Shown here in pieces: positions 11,560 to 22,955 of a stretch of DNA of 64,000 nt. Where the stretch lies: positions 664,501 to 728,500 of the forward strand of contig JASDFA010000008.1 of assembly GCA_035772735.1 (NCBI GenBank). The letters are read 5' to 3'. Source of the stretch: Datura wrightii. Taxonomy: Eukaryota; Streptophyta; Magnoliopsida; Solanales; Solanaceae. The position numbers were made by a program, and so were the translations under genes. Each line of letters begins with the position of its first letter. Position 1 is the first letter of the stretch. The notes beneath the pieces are model-generated. The model made no database searches, was not told the DNA's origin, and worked only from the letters and a program-made list of their open reading frames with translations.

Positions 11560-12918
11560 ATAGTTTGTGAATATCCGGAAGTGTTCCCAGATGATCTACT
11601 GGGAATCCTTCCCGAGCGGGAGATTGATTTTGGTATTGACCTTCTTCCCGATATGCAACCTATATCTATTCCTCCTTAAAGAATGGCTCCAGCTGAGATA
11701 AAGGATTTGAAGGAGTAGTTGAGAGACCTTTTAGACAAGGGTTTCATCAGACCAAGCAAATCCCCATGGGGTGCACCAGTTCTCTTTGTCCGCAAGAAGG
11801 ATGGTTCTCTTCACATGTGCATTGATTATTGGCAATTGAACATAGTCACCATTAAAAACAGTTATCCTCTCCCCAAGATTGATGACTTGTTTGACTAGCC
11901 TCAAAGTGCTAAGTTCTTTTCGAAGATAGACCCTAGATCCGGATACCAAGCTCAGGGTCTAGGAGAGTGACATTCCAAAGATAGCCTTTAGGACTCGATA
12001 TGGTCACTATGAATTTGTAGTTATGTCTTTTGGACTAACAAATGCACCTGCAGCTTTTATGGTTTTGATGAACAGGTTGTTCAAACCATACTTGGATATG
12101 TTCGTGATTGTGTTCATAGATGACATCCTTATATACTCTCAGAGCAAGGAGGAGTATACCACTCATCTGAGGGTGGTGCTATAGACTCTTCAAGATTACC
12201 AATTATATGCTAAATTCAGTAAATGCGAGTTTTGGTTGAACTTAGTGGCGTTTTGGGCCATGTGGTGTCAAGTGAGGGTGTATAGGTGGATTCTCAAAAG
12301 ATAGAAGCAGTGAAGAATTGACCCAGACCGGTAAATCCTTCTAATATCAAGTGTTTCTTGGGTTTATCTGGGTATTATCGGAGATACGTTGAGGGTTTTT
12401 CATCCATTGCAGCCCCGTTGACTAAGTTGACCCAGTAGAAAGTGAAGTTCCTATGGTCGGAGGCTTGTGAGAGGAGCTTCCAAGAGTTAAAGACTTGACT
12501 CACCTCAGCACTGGTGTTAACCCTACCTGAGAGAACCGATGGTTTTGTGGTATATTGTAATGCTTCGAGGATCGGCCTTGGTTGTGTATTGATGCAGAAT
12601 GGTAAAGTTATAGCATATGTTTCCAGGCAACTAAAGGTCCACGAAAAGAATTATCCGACTCATGATCTTGAATTGGTGGAGATAGTATTTGCCTTAATGA
12701 TTTGGATACACTATTTGTATGGGGTCCATGTAGATGTGTTTATGTACCACAAAAGCCTACAACACGTGTTTACCCAGAAGGATCTAAATTTATATCGAAG
12801 AAGATGGTTGGAGCTACTCAAGGATTATGATATGATTTTCCTTTACCATCCAAGAAAGGCTAATGTGGTGGCGGACGCTCTTAGTAGGCTTTCTATGGAG
12901 AGTGTCCTATGTGGATAA
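11560..12918 (+). pseudogene. Reverse transcriptase and RNase H of E1
   Basis: RT starts with LPEREIDFGIDLLPDMQPIS, then DKGFIRPSKSPWGAPVLFVR and MCIDYWQLN. The catalytic block MFVIVFIDDILIYS lies near 12099-12140, keeping both aspartates. RNase H (12514-12918) reads GFVVYCNASRIGLGC, then KNYPTHDLELVEIVFAL, then VFMYHKSLQHVFTQKDLNL and VADALSRLS. Two catalytic positions are changed: Asp to Asn in the first motif, and Asp to Tyr before HKSLQ. Stops and frameshifts fall between 11880 and 12500. This enzyme would have copied RNA to DNA and degraded the RNA strand. Confidence 0.88.
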
Positions 12919-13027
12919 GGGGAAGAAGGAGCTGGTGAAGGATATGCATCGGCTGACAAGTTTGGGAGTTTATTTGGTTGAATCGACCGATGGTGGTGCT
13001 ATTGTTCAGAATGGATCAATATCATAA

Positions 13028-14472
13028 TTGGTGATTGATGTAAAAGCTAGACAAGACGAGGATCCTATTTTGGTAAAGTTAAAGGAAGCAGTTCAGAACC
13101 AGAATGTGGAGGTCTTCTCCAAAGGGGGAGATGGTGTGCTTGGATATCAGGGTCGTTTGTGTGTTCCGGATGTTGATGATTTGAGAGATCAGATGTTGCA
13201 CAAGGCTCATGGTTCTAGATATTCCATACATCCAGGTGCCACTAAGATGTATTGTGACCTATGGGAAGTCTATTGGTGGAATGACATGAAGAAGGACATA
13301 GCGAAGTTTGTGGCTAAGTGTCTGAATTGTCAGCAAGTGAAGATTGAGCACCAGAGACCAGGAGGTGTACTTCAAGACATTAGTATCCCTACTTGGAAGT
13401 GGGAGGAGATCAATATGGACTTCATCACAGGGTTACCTCACACTCATTGATAGTATGACTACATTTTGGTGGTTGTGGACAGGTTGACCAAGGCAGCTCA
13501 TTTCCTACCGATCAAAACTACTGATTCAGCAGAGGATTATGCTAAATTATACATTGGGGAACTAGTTCCATTGAATGGAGTGCCCTTATCCATCATACCA
13601 GATAGAGGTACTCAGTTTATCTCCTAGTTTTGGAGATCGTATTAAAAAGGGACTTGGTACGCAGGTCAAGCTCAGTACAACATTTCACCCGCAATCGGAT
13701 GGCCAGGCGGAGTGGACTATTCAGACTCTTAAGGATATGTTGAGATCGTGTGTGATTGACTTCAAGGGTAGTTGGGATAATCATTTTCCTCTCATCTAGT
13801 TTACATATAACAACAGCTACCATTCCAACATTCAGATGGCTCCGTTTGAGGCTCTCTATGGGCGGAGATGTAGATCGCCTATTGGTTAGTATGAAGTTGG
13901 AGAAGCTGCGATGCTAGGTATAAATTTAGTGCATGAGGGTATGGAGAGGGTTCATCTTATAAGGGACAGGTTGAAAATAGCTCAAACTCGCCAAAATACC
14001 TATGCGGATGGGAGGAGGAGATAACTTGATTTTGAAGTCGAAGATTGGGTGTTTCTGAAGGTATCTCCCATGAAAGGGGTGATGAGGTTCGGAAAGAAAG
14101 GGAAACTCAGTCCTGTTATGTTGGCCCATACCGCATTGTGAAATGGGTCGGCAAGGTAGCATATGAATTGGAGTTGCCCTCAGAATTAGCTTCAATCCAT
14201 CCAGTTTTTCATGTATCTCTCTTAAGGAAGTGCTTGGGTGATCCAGCTCTGGTTGTTCCAGTGGGCAGTGTCGGTGTGAAAGAAACCCTTAGTTATGTGG
14301 AGGTTCCGGTGGAGATACTGTATCGTAAGTTTGAAAGCTAAGAAACAAAGAAGTAGCCTCAGTCAAAGTTTTATGGAGGAATCAACATGTTGAGGGAGAT
14401 ACATGGGAAGCCGAAGCAGATATGATGGCTAAATACCCGCATCTATTCCCTACCGGCTCAGTTTCAACTTGA
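13028..14472 (+). pseudogene. Integrase with C-terminal chromodomain of E1
   Basis: The zinc-binding part shows the two His in KAHGSRYSIHPGATKM and the Cys pair in AKCLNCQQVKIEHQRPGG (13190-13360). The core has MDFITGLP (first Asp), IPDRGTQF (second Asp) and SDGQAEWTIQTL (Glu), so all three DDE residues are readable, with stops near 13450, 13626, 13798 and 13888. A GKLSPCYVGPYRIVKWVGKV block and HPVFHVSLLRKCLGDP follow. One base is lost near 14330. The chromodomain then reads RNKEVASVKVLWRNQ, then TWEAEADMMAKYPHLF, open from 14341 to the stop at 14472. It would insert the DNA copy, and the chromodomain would target chromatin. Confidence 0.88.
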
Positions 14473-14704
14473 GGTATCAGTTTTCTCTTTAGTACTCTAT
14501 TCAGTTTTATGTTCAACTCATGTATTCCTGTTTCTTTCATGTAAATGGATGTATGTGCGATTCGGGAAATCAGTTCAGTCGTGCAGTTCAAATTGGAGTC
14601 AGTCACTCCGTCGGTTTTCAGCATATATGTTCAGTATTTGAGTATGATGATTAAATTTCTCTACTTTTCAGTATGTTTTTCCACATTCAAGGACAAATGT
14701 TCCC

Positions 14705-14714
14705 AAGGGGGAGA
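14705..14714 (+). other. Polypurine tract of E1
   Basis: AAGGGGGAGA lies three bases before the 3' LTR start and would prime plus-strand DNA synthesis. It is about 230 bases after the pol stop. Confidence 0.8.
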
Positions 14715-14717
14715 TAT

Positions 14718-16894
14718 TATAATACCTAAGATTAGACCCAAAAGTTGAAATGGAGAAAATAGGATTTTCTACACTAGGTCACAAGACGAGTCGTCTAGTG
14801 ACCCATCAAGAACCCCACGAGTTGTAAGTGACTCATGGGAAAAGGTTGAGACTTGTTTGGAAATTTTAAGTGTTGGGGTGACCATGAGTCATGGTCGGCC
14901 CCACGATCCGTTTGGTCACCCATGCTAGAGGATGATATGAAGGAAGAAGAAATTTGGACAGTGTGCCTAATGACTAATCACCACGAGTCGTGGTCACAGC
15001 CATGATTTATTGAGTGGGTTCTGGTCAGCAGTTGGTTAAAGGTTAGATGTTTTTTGGCAGTGAAGGTGACGATTGGAGACCATGATTCATGGTCACTGGC
15101 AAAGATCCGTCCAGTCCCTCTTTGGGACTGGCAGTATGTTTTTTCCCTACAAATTTATTAAGGGATTTTCCGTAATTTCTATGTTCCTAAGGCCTAAATT
15201 ATGTCGTATTAATCTTAGAATAGAGTTCTTTTAGTAGGTTAAGTCATTTTAAGCCTATTCTAATTCATGCATGCAAGCTTAGAGGTTTCAGAGGTGATCA
15301 AGGCTAGTTCTAAAAAGTTCTTCCTCAATTCTCTTTGGGTAATCAAGGAAGTGGTAAAATCAGGTCCCTTCAGGTATGTAACTCTATGAATAGATGAAAT
15401 TATCCACACACATGCCCAATTCCTTCTCAATTCATGATGTTCTAATCGATGATTCCATGGGGTTTTTACCCAATGCATGAATTCCTAAGTTTCAATCATG
15501 GATATGATCTAAGCATGTTTTAAATGATGAAATATGATTAATGGGAAGATTTTACAATGTTTAAAATTATAAATTATGTTTTCAAGTTTTCTAAACTATG
15601 ATGCCCATCTATGAATGTTCACGAAAATTGAGATCTATGAGTTATGAATTCAAGTATGATGGCATGTTTATGATTGAAAGTATGATTTTGATATACCTAT
15701 ATTTATGTTCATGTTTTCAAAGAGAGTCAAGTTGATTTCAAGAATTTTAAGTAATGGACAAGCCCATATGAACAAGTATGTTTTATGGATTCGTGAATTA
15801 GCTTACCATATGGTATTTGAGTCAAGACTCCCATTATTTTTAGCTTGTGGTATGATTTGAGCAATTATTCAGCTTCGTCACTAGACGATGGTCATCTTCG
15901 TTGAAAAATGATGGAGAGCATATGCATACTTCTGGGAGTAGTGTCTAGCACCGAGTAGGCTAAGGATCAGTCAACCTTATGCCTCGGAACTACACGCCAA
16001 CTTAGGTATGATCAGATTATTTGAGACCTCCTTCAAAGCTTTCCCCTACCCCCAAGGGGCCTTGAGCTTGATATGGATATCATGGTAGCACCCATAGCCC
16101 TAGCAAGGTTTTGGACGACTTTGCCCACTTGAGTGTGATAGTCGGGACTACGTAAGCTCTATCATGGTAATGTCGGTTATGTGACGAGTCTCCCAGTATT
16201 CCTCATGATTTCAGTTATGCATGTACATCAGTCATTATATTATGTTTTCAGCAGATTTGACCCAATGTTCAATTTTACTTATGATTATCAATTTTCAGCT
16301 TTTGGTCATTCGATTAAGTTATGATGATAAGTTATGATCAAATCATGATTTCAAAAAACAGCATGCACGCCCTATTCTCAGAATCTTATCTTGATTATGT
16401 TTTATGTTATACATGTTTAATGATTTTACTTACTTAGCGGTTTTTCTTACCTTGCATACTCGATACATTTCACGTAATGACAACATACTCTATGTTGTAT
16501 CTTCTTATGGTACAGGCTCTGATATCTCAGTCCCACCGCTAGTCAGACTTCCGGAGTTAGCTCTTCTCAGTATCAGTTGGTGAGTCCTCTTGAGAGTGCC
16601 CTTCCTATCAGTTGTATGTCGTATTTTTAGTTTCCAGATTATAATGAGTTAGTTGGGGTCTTGTCCTATCAACTCGTCTATATTAGAGGCTTCTCGGACA
16701 TAGTTGTATTCAGCTTTAGACTTATATATGTACTCATATGTTATGTTTTGTTCAGACTTCCGCTATGTTGTTTATGATGATCTTTCACTTATCCATGATT
16801 GAGTTAGATGTATGTTCATGCCATGGGTATACTTTGAGCCTCTCGGGATTACTTGTCCCATGTCTCAATACGGGCCTATGTTCAGGTCGTGACA
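14718..16894 (+). repeat. 3' LTR of E1
   Basis: It is the copy of 7363-9598: it starts TATAATACC (the TG start mutated to TA) and ends GTCGTGACA. The U3 modules are better preserved here, for example CCACGAGTCGTGGTCAC near 14980-14997. It lacks a segment present in the 5' LTR near 8530-8580. No gene is present. Confidence 0.88.
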
Positions 16895-16899
16895 ACATT
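16895..16899 (+). repeat. Right target site duplication of E1 (ACATT)
   Basis: It is identical to 7358-7362 and directly follows the LTR end GTGACA. Beyond it the minus-strand A1a Gag resumes. Confidence 0.85.
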
Positions 16900-17300
16900 C
16901 AATCAAGACTCATACAGGAATGAAGGTATTACTGATCTCCAAAAAGTTCTACAGATGTTGTTGTGGATCCTCGTGTGTGAGACCTCAGAACTGCCTATCA
17001 CTATGCAACAATTGAACAATTTTCCATTTAAATCAAATTCTTCCCCTGGTTCCAGTCTACTAATACTAGAGGTGACATTGGTAGCGAGTGGGATTGCCAC
17101 TTCGCGAATTGGTCTTGCGGTCATTTCTGCCGGAACAACCTCGTTTTATTGAACATGCTGGATTGGGTAGAGAAGAGAAGCCTCTCTTCTTAGTTGATGC
17201 AACCATCATTCAAGTTCAGGGTGTGGGTCAACCAACTCCCTATCTCTTGGCAGCTTGCCATAAGGACAAACCTATACCTGCAAAAATCAGTGACTAAGAC
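16900..17300 (-). pseudogene. Athila-type Gag N-terminal part of A1a
   Basis: Minus-strand frames read ARPIREVAIPLATNVTSSIS, then EEFDLNGKLFNCC. This has the pattern of the Gag start in Athila-like elements, where an 'RPL/I..I..P' segment precedes a short linker and a hydrophobic helix. It continues into 7362-6814 after E1 is removed. Stops and shifts occur between 17124 and 17300. The primer site lies just upstream at 17351-17370. Function would be particle formation, and the copy is dead. The assignment is weaker than for A3 because only short matches remain. Confidence 0.5.
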
Positions 17301-17350
17301 CAAGTTAAATGAAACAGTAATATTAAAACTAGAGATTTTCTAATTTCTAA

Positions 17351-17482
17351 ATCTCCGACAATGGTGCTAAAAAATTATTGCGTCCAAACCCACATGCAAG
17401 TGTATGCGGTCGTAGAAGTAATACAGTAGCTCTTGCGAGCCGGATCTCGAACCCACTGGGACTTGTGACTTTTCAACTAGTA
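17351..17482 (-). mobile_element. A1a primer site and truncated LTR end
   Basis: On the minus strand, 17370-17351 reads TTAGCACCATTGTCGGAGAT, a decayed tRNA-Asp type primer site. To its right lies about 105 bases of LTR 3' end with the usual words ('acttctacgaccgcatacac' and 'cccagtgggttcgag'). Near 17482 this LTR breaks off and joins A1b internal sequence. That is a junction between two related elements rather than one element. Confidence 0.6.
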
Positions 17483-18240
17483 TCCACAACACTTTGTGGT
17501 TGGGCCTCAAACGCCTCAACCGTTTTATCCAAATAAGCCTACAGGTCACAGATATCTGATCCAAATTGATCTATCTCTTCTGTGAGCTCTATTCTCCCTT
17601 CCATTAGTTGATTATCCATGTTCGTAAGACAATCATTGAGAAACTTATGAAATTTTATTTGTTGAGCTTGTTCCTTAAGCAAAGATTGACTTACTATCTT
17701 AGTTTTATTCAAAAGTATCTTCTTCTAAGAACACACTCTTTTCTTCTGTTTGAGGTTCCTCTGGAGTAGTGGCTAAGACCGTGACTTGTAGATCACTATG
17801 AGTTTCAGCCTCAGCCTGCATCTCTGTGAGATTGGCGTTGATCCTTTCTATGGATTTTCCTTGTACATTATACTACTCCTCATTACTTTCATTTTCTCAA
17901 GCACCTATTTTACCATCACTTATCTGATCATGATATTCTAGATCCTCCTCTTCATTATTCATGTTAATATCACAAACAATAGGAGAATCATAATAGAGGC
18001 TTGAGGGAGGTGAATAAGAGTTAGGAAAACCACTCCAGTGGCCATCCTGACCACCACATATGGTACAAATATTCCTCACAAAGGATTGGGAACGTGCACA
18101 CAACTCGTTCCTAAAAAAATTATGACAGTGTTATATTTCCAGAAGTGAGGTCCTCCACAAATTAGATAATGATCCTCAAAATATGAATATCCATCATTCG
18201 ATTAATTTATATTCTATGATGTCATATCAAAAACGATAGA
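17483..18240 (-). pseudogene. Cys-rich non-autonomous ORF of A1b
   Basis: Minus-strand translation from about 18100 reads ICTICGGQDGHWSGFPNSYS, then PPSSLYYDSPIVCD and NNEEEDLEYHDQ. It then passes stops into MQAEAETHSDLQVTVLATTP and EEPQTEEKSVFLEE. The same order is found in A5: NICGGQNGHWDGFPNAYSPP and later ACGNLQVKVLSNTQEEPQEE. So both carry the same family-specific frame, with a CxxC..H-type cluster and an acidic tail. I do not know its function. It resembles neither the A3 Gag nor any enzyme. The copy is broken by stops and a frameshift. Confidence 0.65.
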
Positions 18241-18360
18241 AAAATATTTTTTAAAAAATAAAAATCTATATAATATATTTCTAAAAATAAAATAAAACAA
18301 AATACTTGAACAAATAAAGAAAACAAAAGTCTAACTTAGCGAAATAACTAATTTCCAAGT

Positions 18361-18378
18361 TCCCGACAACGGCGCTAA
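18361..18378 (-). other. Primer binding site (tRNA-Asp type) of A1b
   Basis: The minus strand reads TTAGCGCCGTTGTCGGGA, close to the TGGCGCCGTTGCCGGGGA expected for a tRNA-Asp primer. It lies about six bases after the LTR end. A spacer of about 120 bases with A/T-rich sequence (18240-18360) separates it from the ORF. Confidence 0.75.
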
Positions 18379-18383
18379 AAACT

Positions 18384-19391
18384 TATTTGGTTCTAACTGA
18401 CACACAAGTACACGTGGTCGTACAAGTAATATAGGATTTGAAGTCCAAATATCATATCCACAAGGACTTGTTGGTTAATTATTTACTAAATTGGAGTAAC
18501 GTTAATTTATTTATTCAAGTGATAGAATCTAAAGATATATTTATAATTATCTAAACTAAAAAAAATACTAATAAACAAGTAATCAAAGAAAGAGCAGATT
18601 TTATTTTATGTAATCAAGGAGATGAATCGATCTAGGACTATGGATTGTTAGCAATCATGTTGCATATTCACTTTCGTTTATCTTGAATTAATTATCGAGT
18701 TATTGATTTACAGGGTTAATTATATGATTATGGTATTTCAAGCCTCTAATCATCTATTCACATGCAATTCTATGTCTATATTTCTATGATCAAGAATAAA
18801 TCATGCGAACAAAATTAGCTTCTCCGTTTATTAACCAAGCAAGGTGTTCTAGGTATATTTCTATCCTAGTCGCAAATCAATTCTCAATTTTATTTAAATA
18901 AAAGATCTTACTCCCTATATCCTTCATTCTATCTTATTGATCCTTCTTCCAAATTCACAACAAGATTATATATATATTTTAATAGTTTCAAAGCATTAAA
19001 ATAATAAGTGCAAGAATATAAGAACAATTATAATGATAATTATGCAATTTAACTCAAGTTCATACCGCAATAATCATGCCACTACCGTAACCCTAGAACG
19101 AGAAGCTTAGATCTGCATAGACATGGAGTATATACATCAAATCGTCCAAAGAACTATGTAAAAATAAATAGCATAGAGAAGAAAAGACAAAATCGAAATT
19201 CTCTAGCCTCCACGGTGGCTCTTAGATCTCCCCCAGTCAAAAGGTACCCTAAGAAGTGTTATAAAGTAATATATATATATATATAGTAGTGGAAAATATC
19301 CCTTCTCCTAATTAGTTTCGGATTAAACAAAAAAAAATTAAGTTCGGGGTAAAGTGGTGCGGGATGCCAATCGTAGCACCAGGTAGTCTGG
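18384..19391 (-). repeat. A1b LTR, 3' portion, minus strand
   Basis: It runs from the primer site outward and shares with A4 and A5 the words 'gtccctgtggatatga..' and 'acttgtgtgtcagtt'. At 19391 it is interrupted by solo LTR S1, and it resumes at 22956. The U3-like words 'gggatgccaatcgtagcacc' at about 19358-19380 and the related 'gcactaatcatagcaccaac' after the interruption match modules in the A4 LTR. No gene is present. Confidence 0.7.
19269..19284. repeat. (AT)n microsatellite
   Basis: Eight AT units inside the A1b LTR. It sits where other LTRs have their TATA region, so it could be an expanded TATA box. Confidence 0.8.
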
Positions 19392-21396
19392 TGTCACACC
19401 CCTAACCCGAGGAGGCGTGACTGGCACTAAGTTCCACACTTGACCGGGTTTACCGTGAAAAAAATCTAATTACAACAAGCCATAACCAACAAATTTCAGC
19501 AACACAACAACTATATAATCAGAGTAAGACAATAGACTATAGCGGAAGCTCGCTCGCCAATCCAATCAAAAATAAATACACTAGGCCATCAAGGCTATTG
19601 AATGGAAAAGTCAATGTACAATTAGGCCCACCTGGACTTCAACAACATACTAACACCACAACAACATCTACGAGACTCTAGGAATACAATAAAGACCAAC
19701 TATCCGAGATAGGGCCCTGAACTACCCATAATACGAGCATCTGACAACTTTGGAAGACTTGGAGCTTTACCGACTCAGTTGGAGCTCCACTCAACAACTA
19801 AGAACTTGGTCTACTAGCCCACCATCACCTGCAGGAATGAATGTAGCACCCTGACTAGGGCATCAGTACAATAATGTATCGAGTATGAAAGGTAAAAATA
19901 ACTACAAGAATCAAATTAGAGATCAACAGATATACCGAATATTGCCGGAGGAGAAACTCAACTTAAATAAATACATAGAACCTACCTGGCCCCTATAAGA
20001 CTGGCAAGTTCAAGCAAGCACACAAATAGAATCTACCTAGCCCACATAAGCCCGGCAAGTCCAAAAAGTAAACAAAAACACGCAGTACCTAGCCGGCATA
20101 GCTCACCTATTAGCGCCTCTAGGCCTCTCAATGGCCTCAGCTAATACCAGCCAATATCTAGCATCCACTGCTATTACGTAATAGATAACACAAGAAACAA
20201 TCACAATAGAATGCCAAGAAAATCAAAAGTAAACACCATTCAATCAACATCATCAAACAAGCACTACCGAACCCTCTCTCGGTTTTTGCACAGTTAGTAG
20301 AGCTCCATCCATTCGGGAGAGCCAATCGCGATCATAGGAAGGCCTAGAGTATACATGTAAGGAACTATGGAGGCATGTGACTATCCATACTTCTTGCATG
20401 TCTCAGAACATCCCTATGGGAGGCAAACTCAACTCAACCATATGCCAATTGTTCTACCCCTTAGACTCAACCCCGCGATCGGACCTACTCTCAGTGTTGG
20501 ATATCCATGAATCCAAATGGACTCAACACACACAAAAAAAATAACACAATCACAACATTCAAAATCAACACCAATAATAATACATGTTCAAACAGCCCAT
20601 AATCGGCTCTCAAACCCCACTAACCAACTATCACAACATAGTACTATTCTTTCACGTCTAGCCGTCCACCAAGGAGCCACTAGCTGAGCTAAGAATTAAC
20701 ATTCTAACCAGTCTATCCCAAAGCTTTACAAGAATCCCAAAAGATACTCTACTCACCACTAACATCAAGGGACAAGGCCAAACTAGTCCAAGTGTCACCA
20801 CAGTCATCACGTGCCATCGACATGACCATCGATTCAATATAATAAAAGATTATCACAACCATCGACCTTAACCACTATAAACTCTCATTAACTTTTCTAT
20901 ATCATCAACTAATCTTATTCACCCAAACAGCCCATAACTTGCTACAAGAACAACATGCCTCACCACACGGCCTCTTGACACGACCATAATAATTGTTCAT
21001 GACTATGATTCTCCACACTCAATCCCAAGCCACAAACCAAACCAGAACCCTATACCCACACTTATCATCATATAAACAGCATCACTAGAGTCAAATAACA
21101 ATATAACAATCTTCACAAAATAGCCAACAGACATGTCAATACCAATGACAACGACTACGGAATTCATGCCGACAGAGGGAGGGATAAGCCTAACATACCT
21201 TGGATTTTTGGAGAACCCGAACTAAGATGAACCTCCACCCCTATAAGCATCAATTTACTTCCTAAGAGCAGCCCAAGTTACTGTCAAAATGCAGCCAATA
21301 CAGCTCAACAACGAAACAAGACAAATGAATCTTAACCGACAAGATTCATACAAATTCAATGGTAGAAACTCCGACAAAACAACCTAATGGTATTAA

Positions 21397-22281
21397 TGAT
21401 GAAGGGCATATTTATGCATTTCTTAGCCTAATTTTCCCCATACTTTACTATATTTTGACAACAAATTATATGTGTGTCCATGTGTTTATGTTATATATTT
21501 GTGAAAAAAGGCTAACGCACATAATGAAATGCTTTCAGGGCTAATAATGACAGATTTTGGCGTATTTTTGAGGTTTTTGGATCGAATGTGAAGAAGTTGA
21601 AATGAACCAAGTCGAGATCATAGCATGTAGCATTGCACTGTCACGGCCGCAAGACCAGCACAGCGAGGCGCCAACACTGCTGCGTGACCAGAGGCGCAAG
21701 GCGCCAGTATTTCAGCGCTACAACATGCACGATGGGGCACAGCATTGGCGCGATGCTACGAGCGAGGCGTAGTCATCCAGTGCGATGGCATGTACGGCAC
21801 ACCAAGTGAGTTCAACGGCCAAAAGTTAAATCAAGGATTTGATTTGGACTTGTAGCTCCTTTTCCTAGTTCAAGTGGGATTTTTCTTTTGGTCATTGAAC
21901 ACACTTGGTGCACCGTACATGCCATCGCGCTGGATGAGTTGCGGCTCGCTCCTAGCATCGCGCCAATGCTGTGCCGCATCACGTCATGCTGTAGCACTGA
22001 AATGCTGGCTCCTCGTGCTTCTAGTCGTGCGGACATGACAGTGCAATGCTACATGCTATGATCTTGACTTGGTTCATTCCAACTTCTTCACATTCGATCC
22101 TAAAACCTCAAATACACCCAAATCTATCATTATTAGCCCTGAAAGCATATCAATATGTGTGTTAGCATTTTTTTCACGAATATATAACATGAACATATGT
22201 AAATACACATAATTTGTTCTCAAAACATAGTAAAGTATGGGAAAAATATGGCTAAGAAATGCATAAATATGCCCTTCATCA
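21397..22281. repeat. 885-bp palindrome (fold-back) inserted in S1
   Basis: The left arm 21397-21825 (429 bases) and right arm 21885-22281 (397 bases) are inverted copies with a 59-base spacer. Both outer ends read TGATGAAGGGCATATTTATG inward. By eye the arms match at well over 80 percent; the left arm has an extra block of about 33 bases near 21672-21705. The ends resemble the first bases of Athila-like LTRs (A4 starts TGATGTTGGACATA). I read it as two LTR heads joined head to head. ORFs at 21359-21544 and 22074-22310 are the two arms translated and not genes. Confidence 0.85.
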
Positions 22282-22550
22282 GCTAACGCACCGATAACCA
22301 ACCTCAACAACTAAGGAAAATCAAAGGAAGAAGTCTTACCAACAACTTCACCACGAAACAGCCACCAAAAGACTGAAAAAACACCAAAATGCATGTTACA
22401 CGCGATTCCCAACTTCCTGACATCAAAATCATGTTGAACCATGGCTTCTAGACCTAAAACCCTAAGAACACCATGGAAGGAACCTGAGAGAGTTTTCCTT
22501 CGAGAAAGGTTCTAGAAAATAAGAAAATAAAGCAAAAAACAAACCAAGGG

Positions 22551-22560
22551 GATTTTTATA
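22551..22560 (-). promoter_or_regulatory. TATA box of solo LTR S1
   Basis: The minus strand reads CCTATAAAAATCCCC around this site, about 400 bases after the LTR start. The context is nearly the same as the internal TATA of A2 at 40663-40670. Confidence 0.55.
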
Positions 22561-22955
22561 GGCCTCCACTACCTTAGACCCTTTATGAAGTGCCTGCTTG
22601 CGCAGTCTCGCGAAAATGCAATATCTCTCTATTCTGAAGTCGGATTGATGAACGGTTTAATGCAATGGAAACTAGACTCATAGTCCTTTAATTTAATAGT
22701 ATGTACACCCCCTAACTCCTAATATATTGGGAGAAAATTCTCGAGACATTTGACTTAAATTTTAGAGAATCTCAAGAAGGAAATTTGCGATAACTTTTGC
22801 CAAATTTTTATTCTATAACTTGATCGATGTAGAATCTTAAATATGACCATAGAGTGGATCAAATACCTCAAAATAATTCCTTCTTAGCATATTAAGTACT
22901 CTTAATCCTACTTCAAAAGTACGAATTTATCGCTCAAATTATCTAGGGCGTTACA

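Larger units (their letters stand above)
7363..16894 (+). mobile_element. E1: complete chromovirus-like Ty3/gypsy retrotransposon
   Basis: It is 9.5 kb long, with two LTRs, a tRNA-Met primer site, gag, protease, RT, RNase H, integrase, chromodomain and polypurine tract in standard order, flanked by the perfect 5-bp duplication ACATT. It is inserted in A1a gag. The coding frame is recognisable throughout but carries many in-frame stops, mostly explainable as C-to-T or G-to-A changes, so it is old and silent. The LTRs differ by eye at about one base in ten and by several indels, which supports some age. I assign it to the Tekay/Del group from the C-terminal chromodomain and long LTRs. Confidence 0.9.
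19392..22955 (-). mobile_element. S1: solo LTR of a chromovirus-like element, minus strand
   Basis: On the minus strand it starts TGTAACGCCC at 22955 and ends GGGGTGTGACA at 19392. Neither flank has a primer site or polypurine tract, and A1b LTR sequence lies on both sides, so it is a solo LTR. The flanking bases tctgg (left) and tttag (right) would be a 5-bp duplication with two transitions. It is 3.56 kb long, or about 2.7 kb without the inserted palindrome at 21397-22281. No ORF in it has a recognisable domain. Confidence 0.75.

Noticed and set aside
17088..17297. Plus-strand frame GLPLRELVLRSFLPEQP
   Set aside because: It is antisense to the A1a Gag N-terminal region next to the primer site.
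19269..19284. AT repeat as a possible matrix attachment or origin site
   Set aside because: A sixteen-base AT run in an LTR is more simply a TATA-like or slippage repeat; nothing else supports an origin.
21359..22310. Four small frames around the palindrome
   Set aside because: They come from inverted arms of an LTR-derived repeat; the same sequence read twice explains their resemblance to one another.
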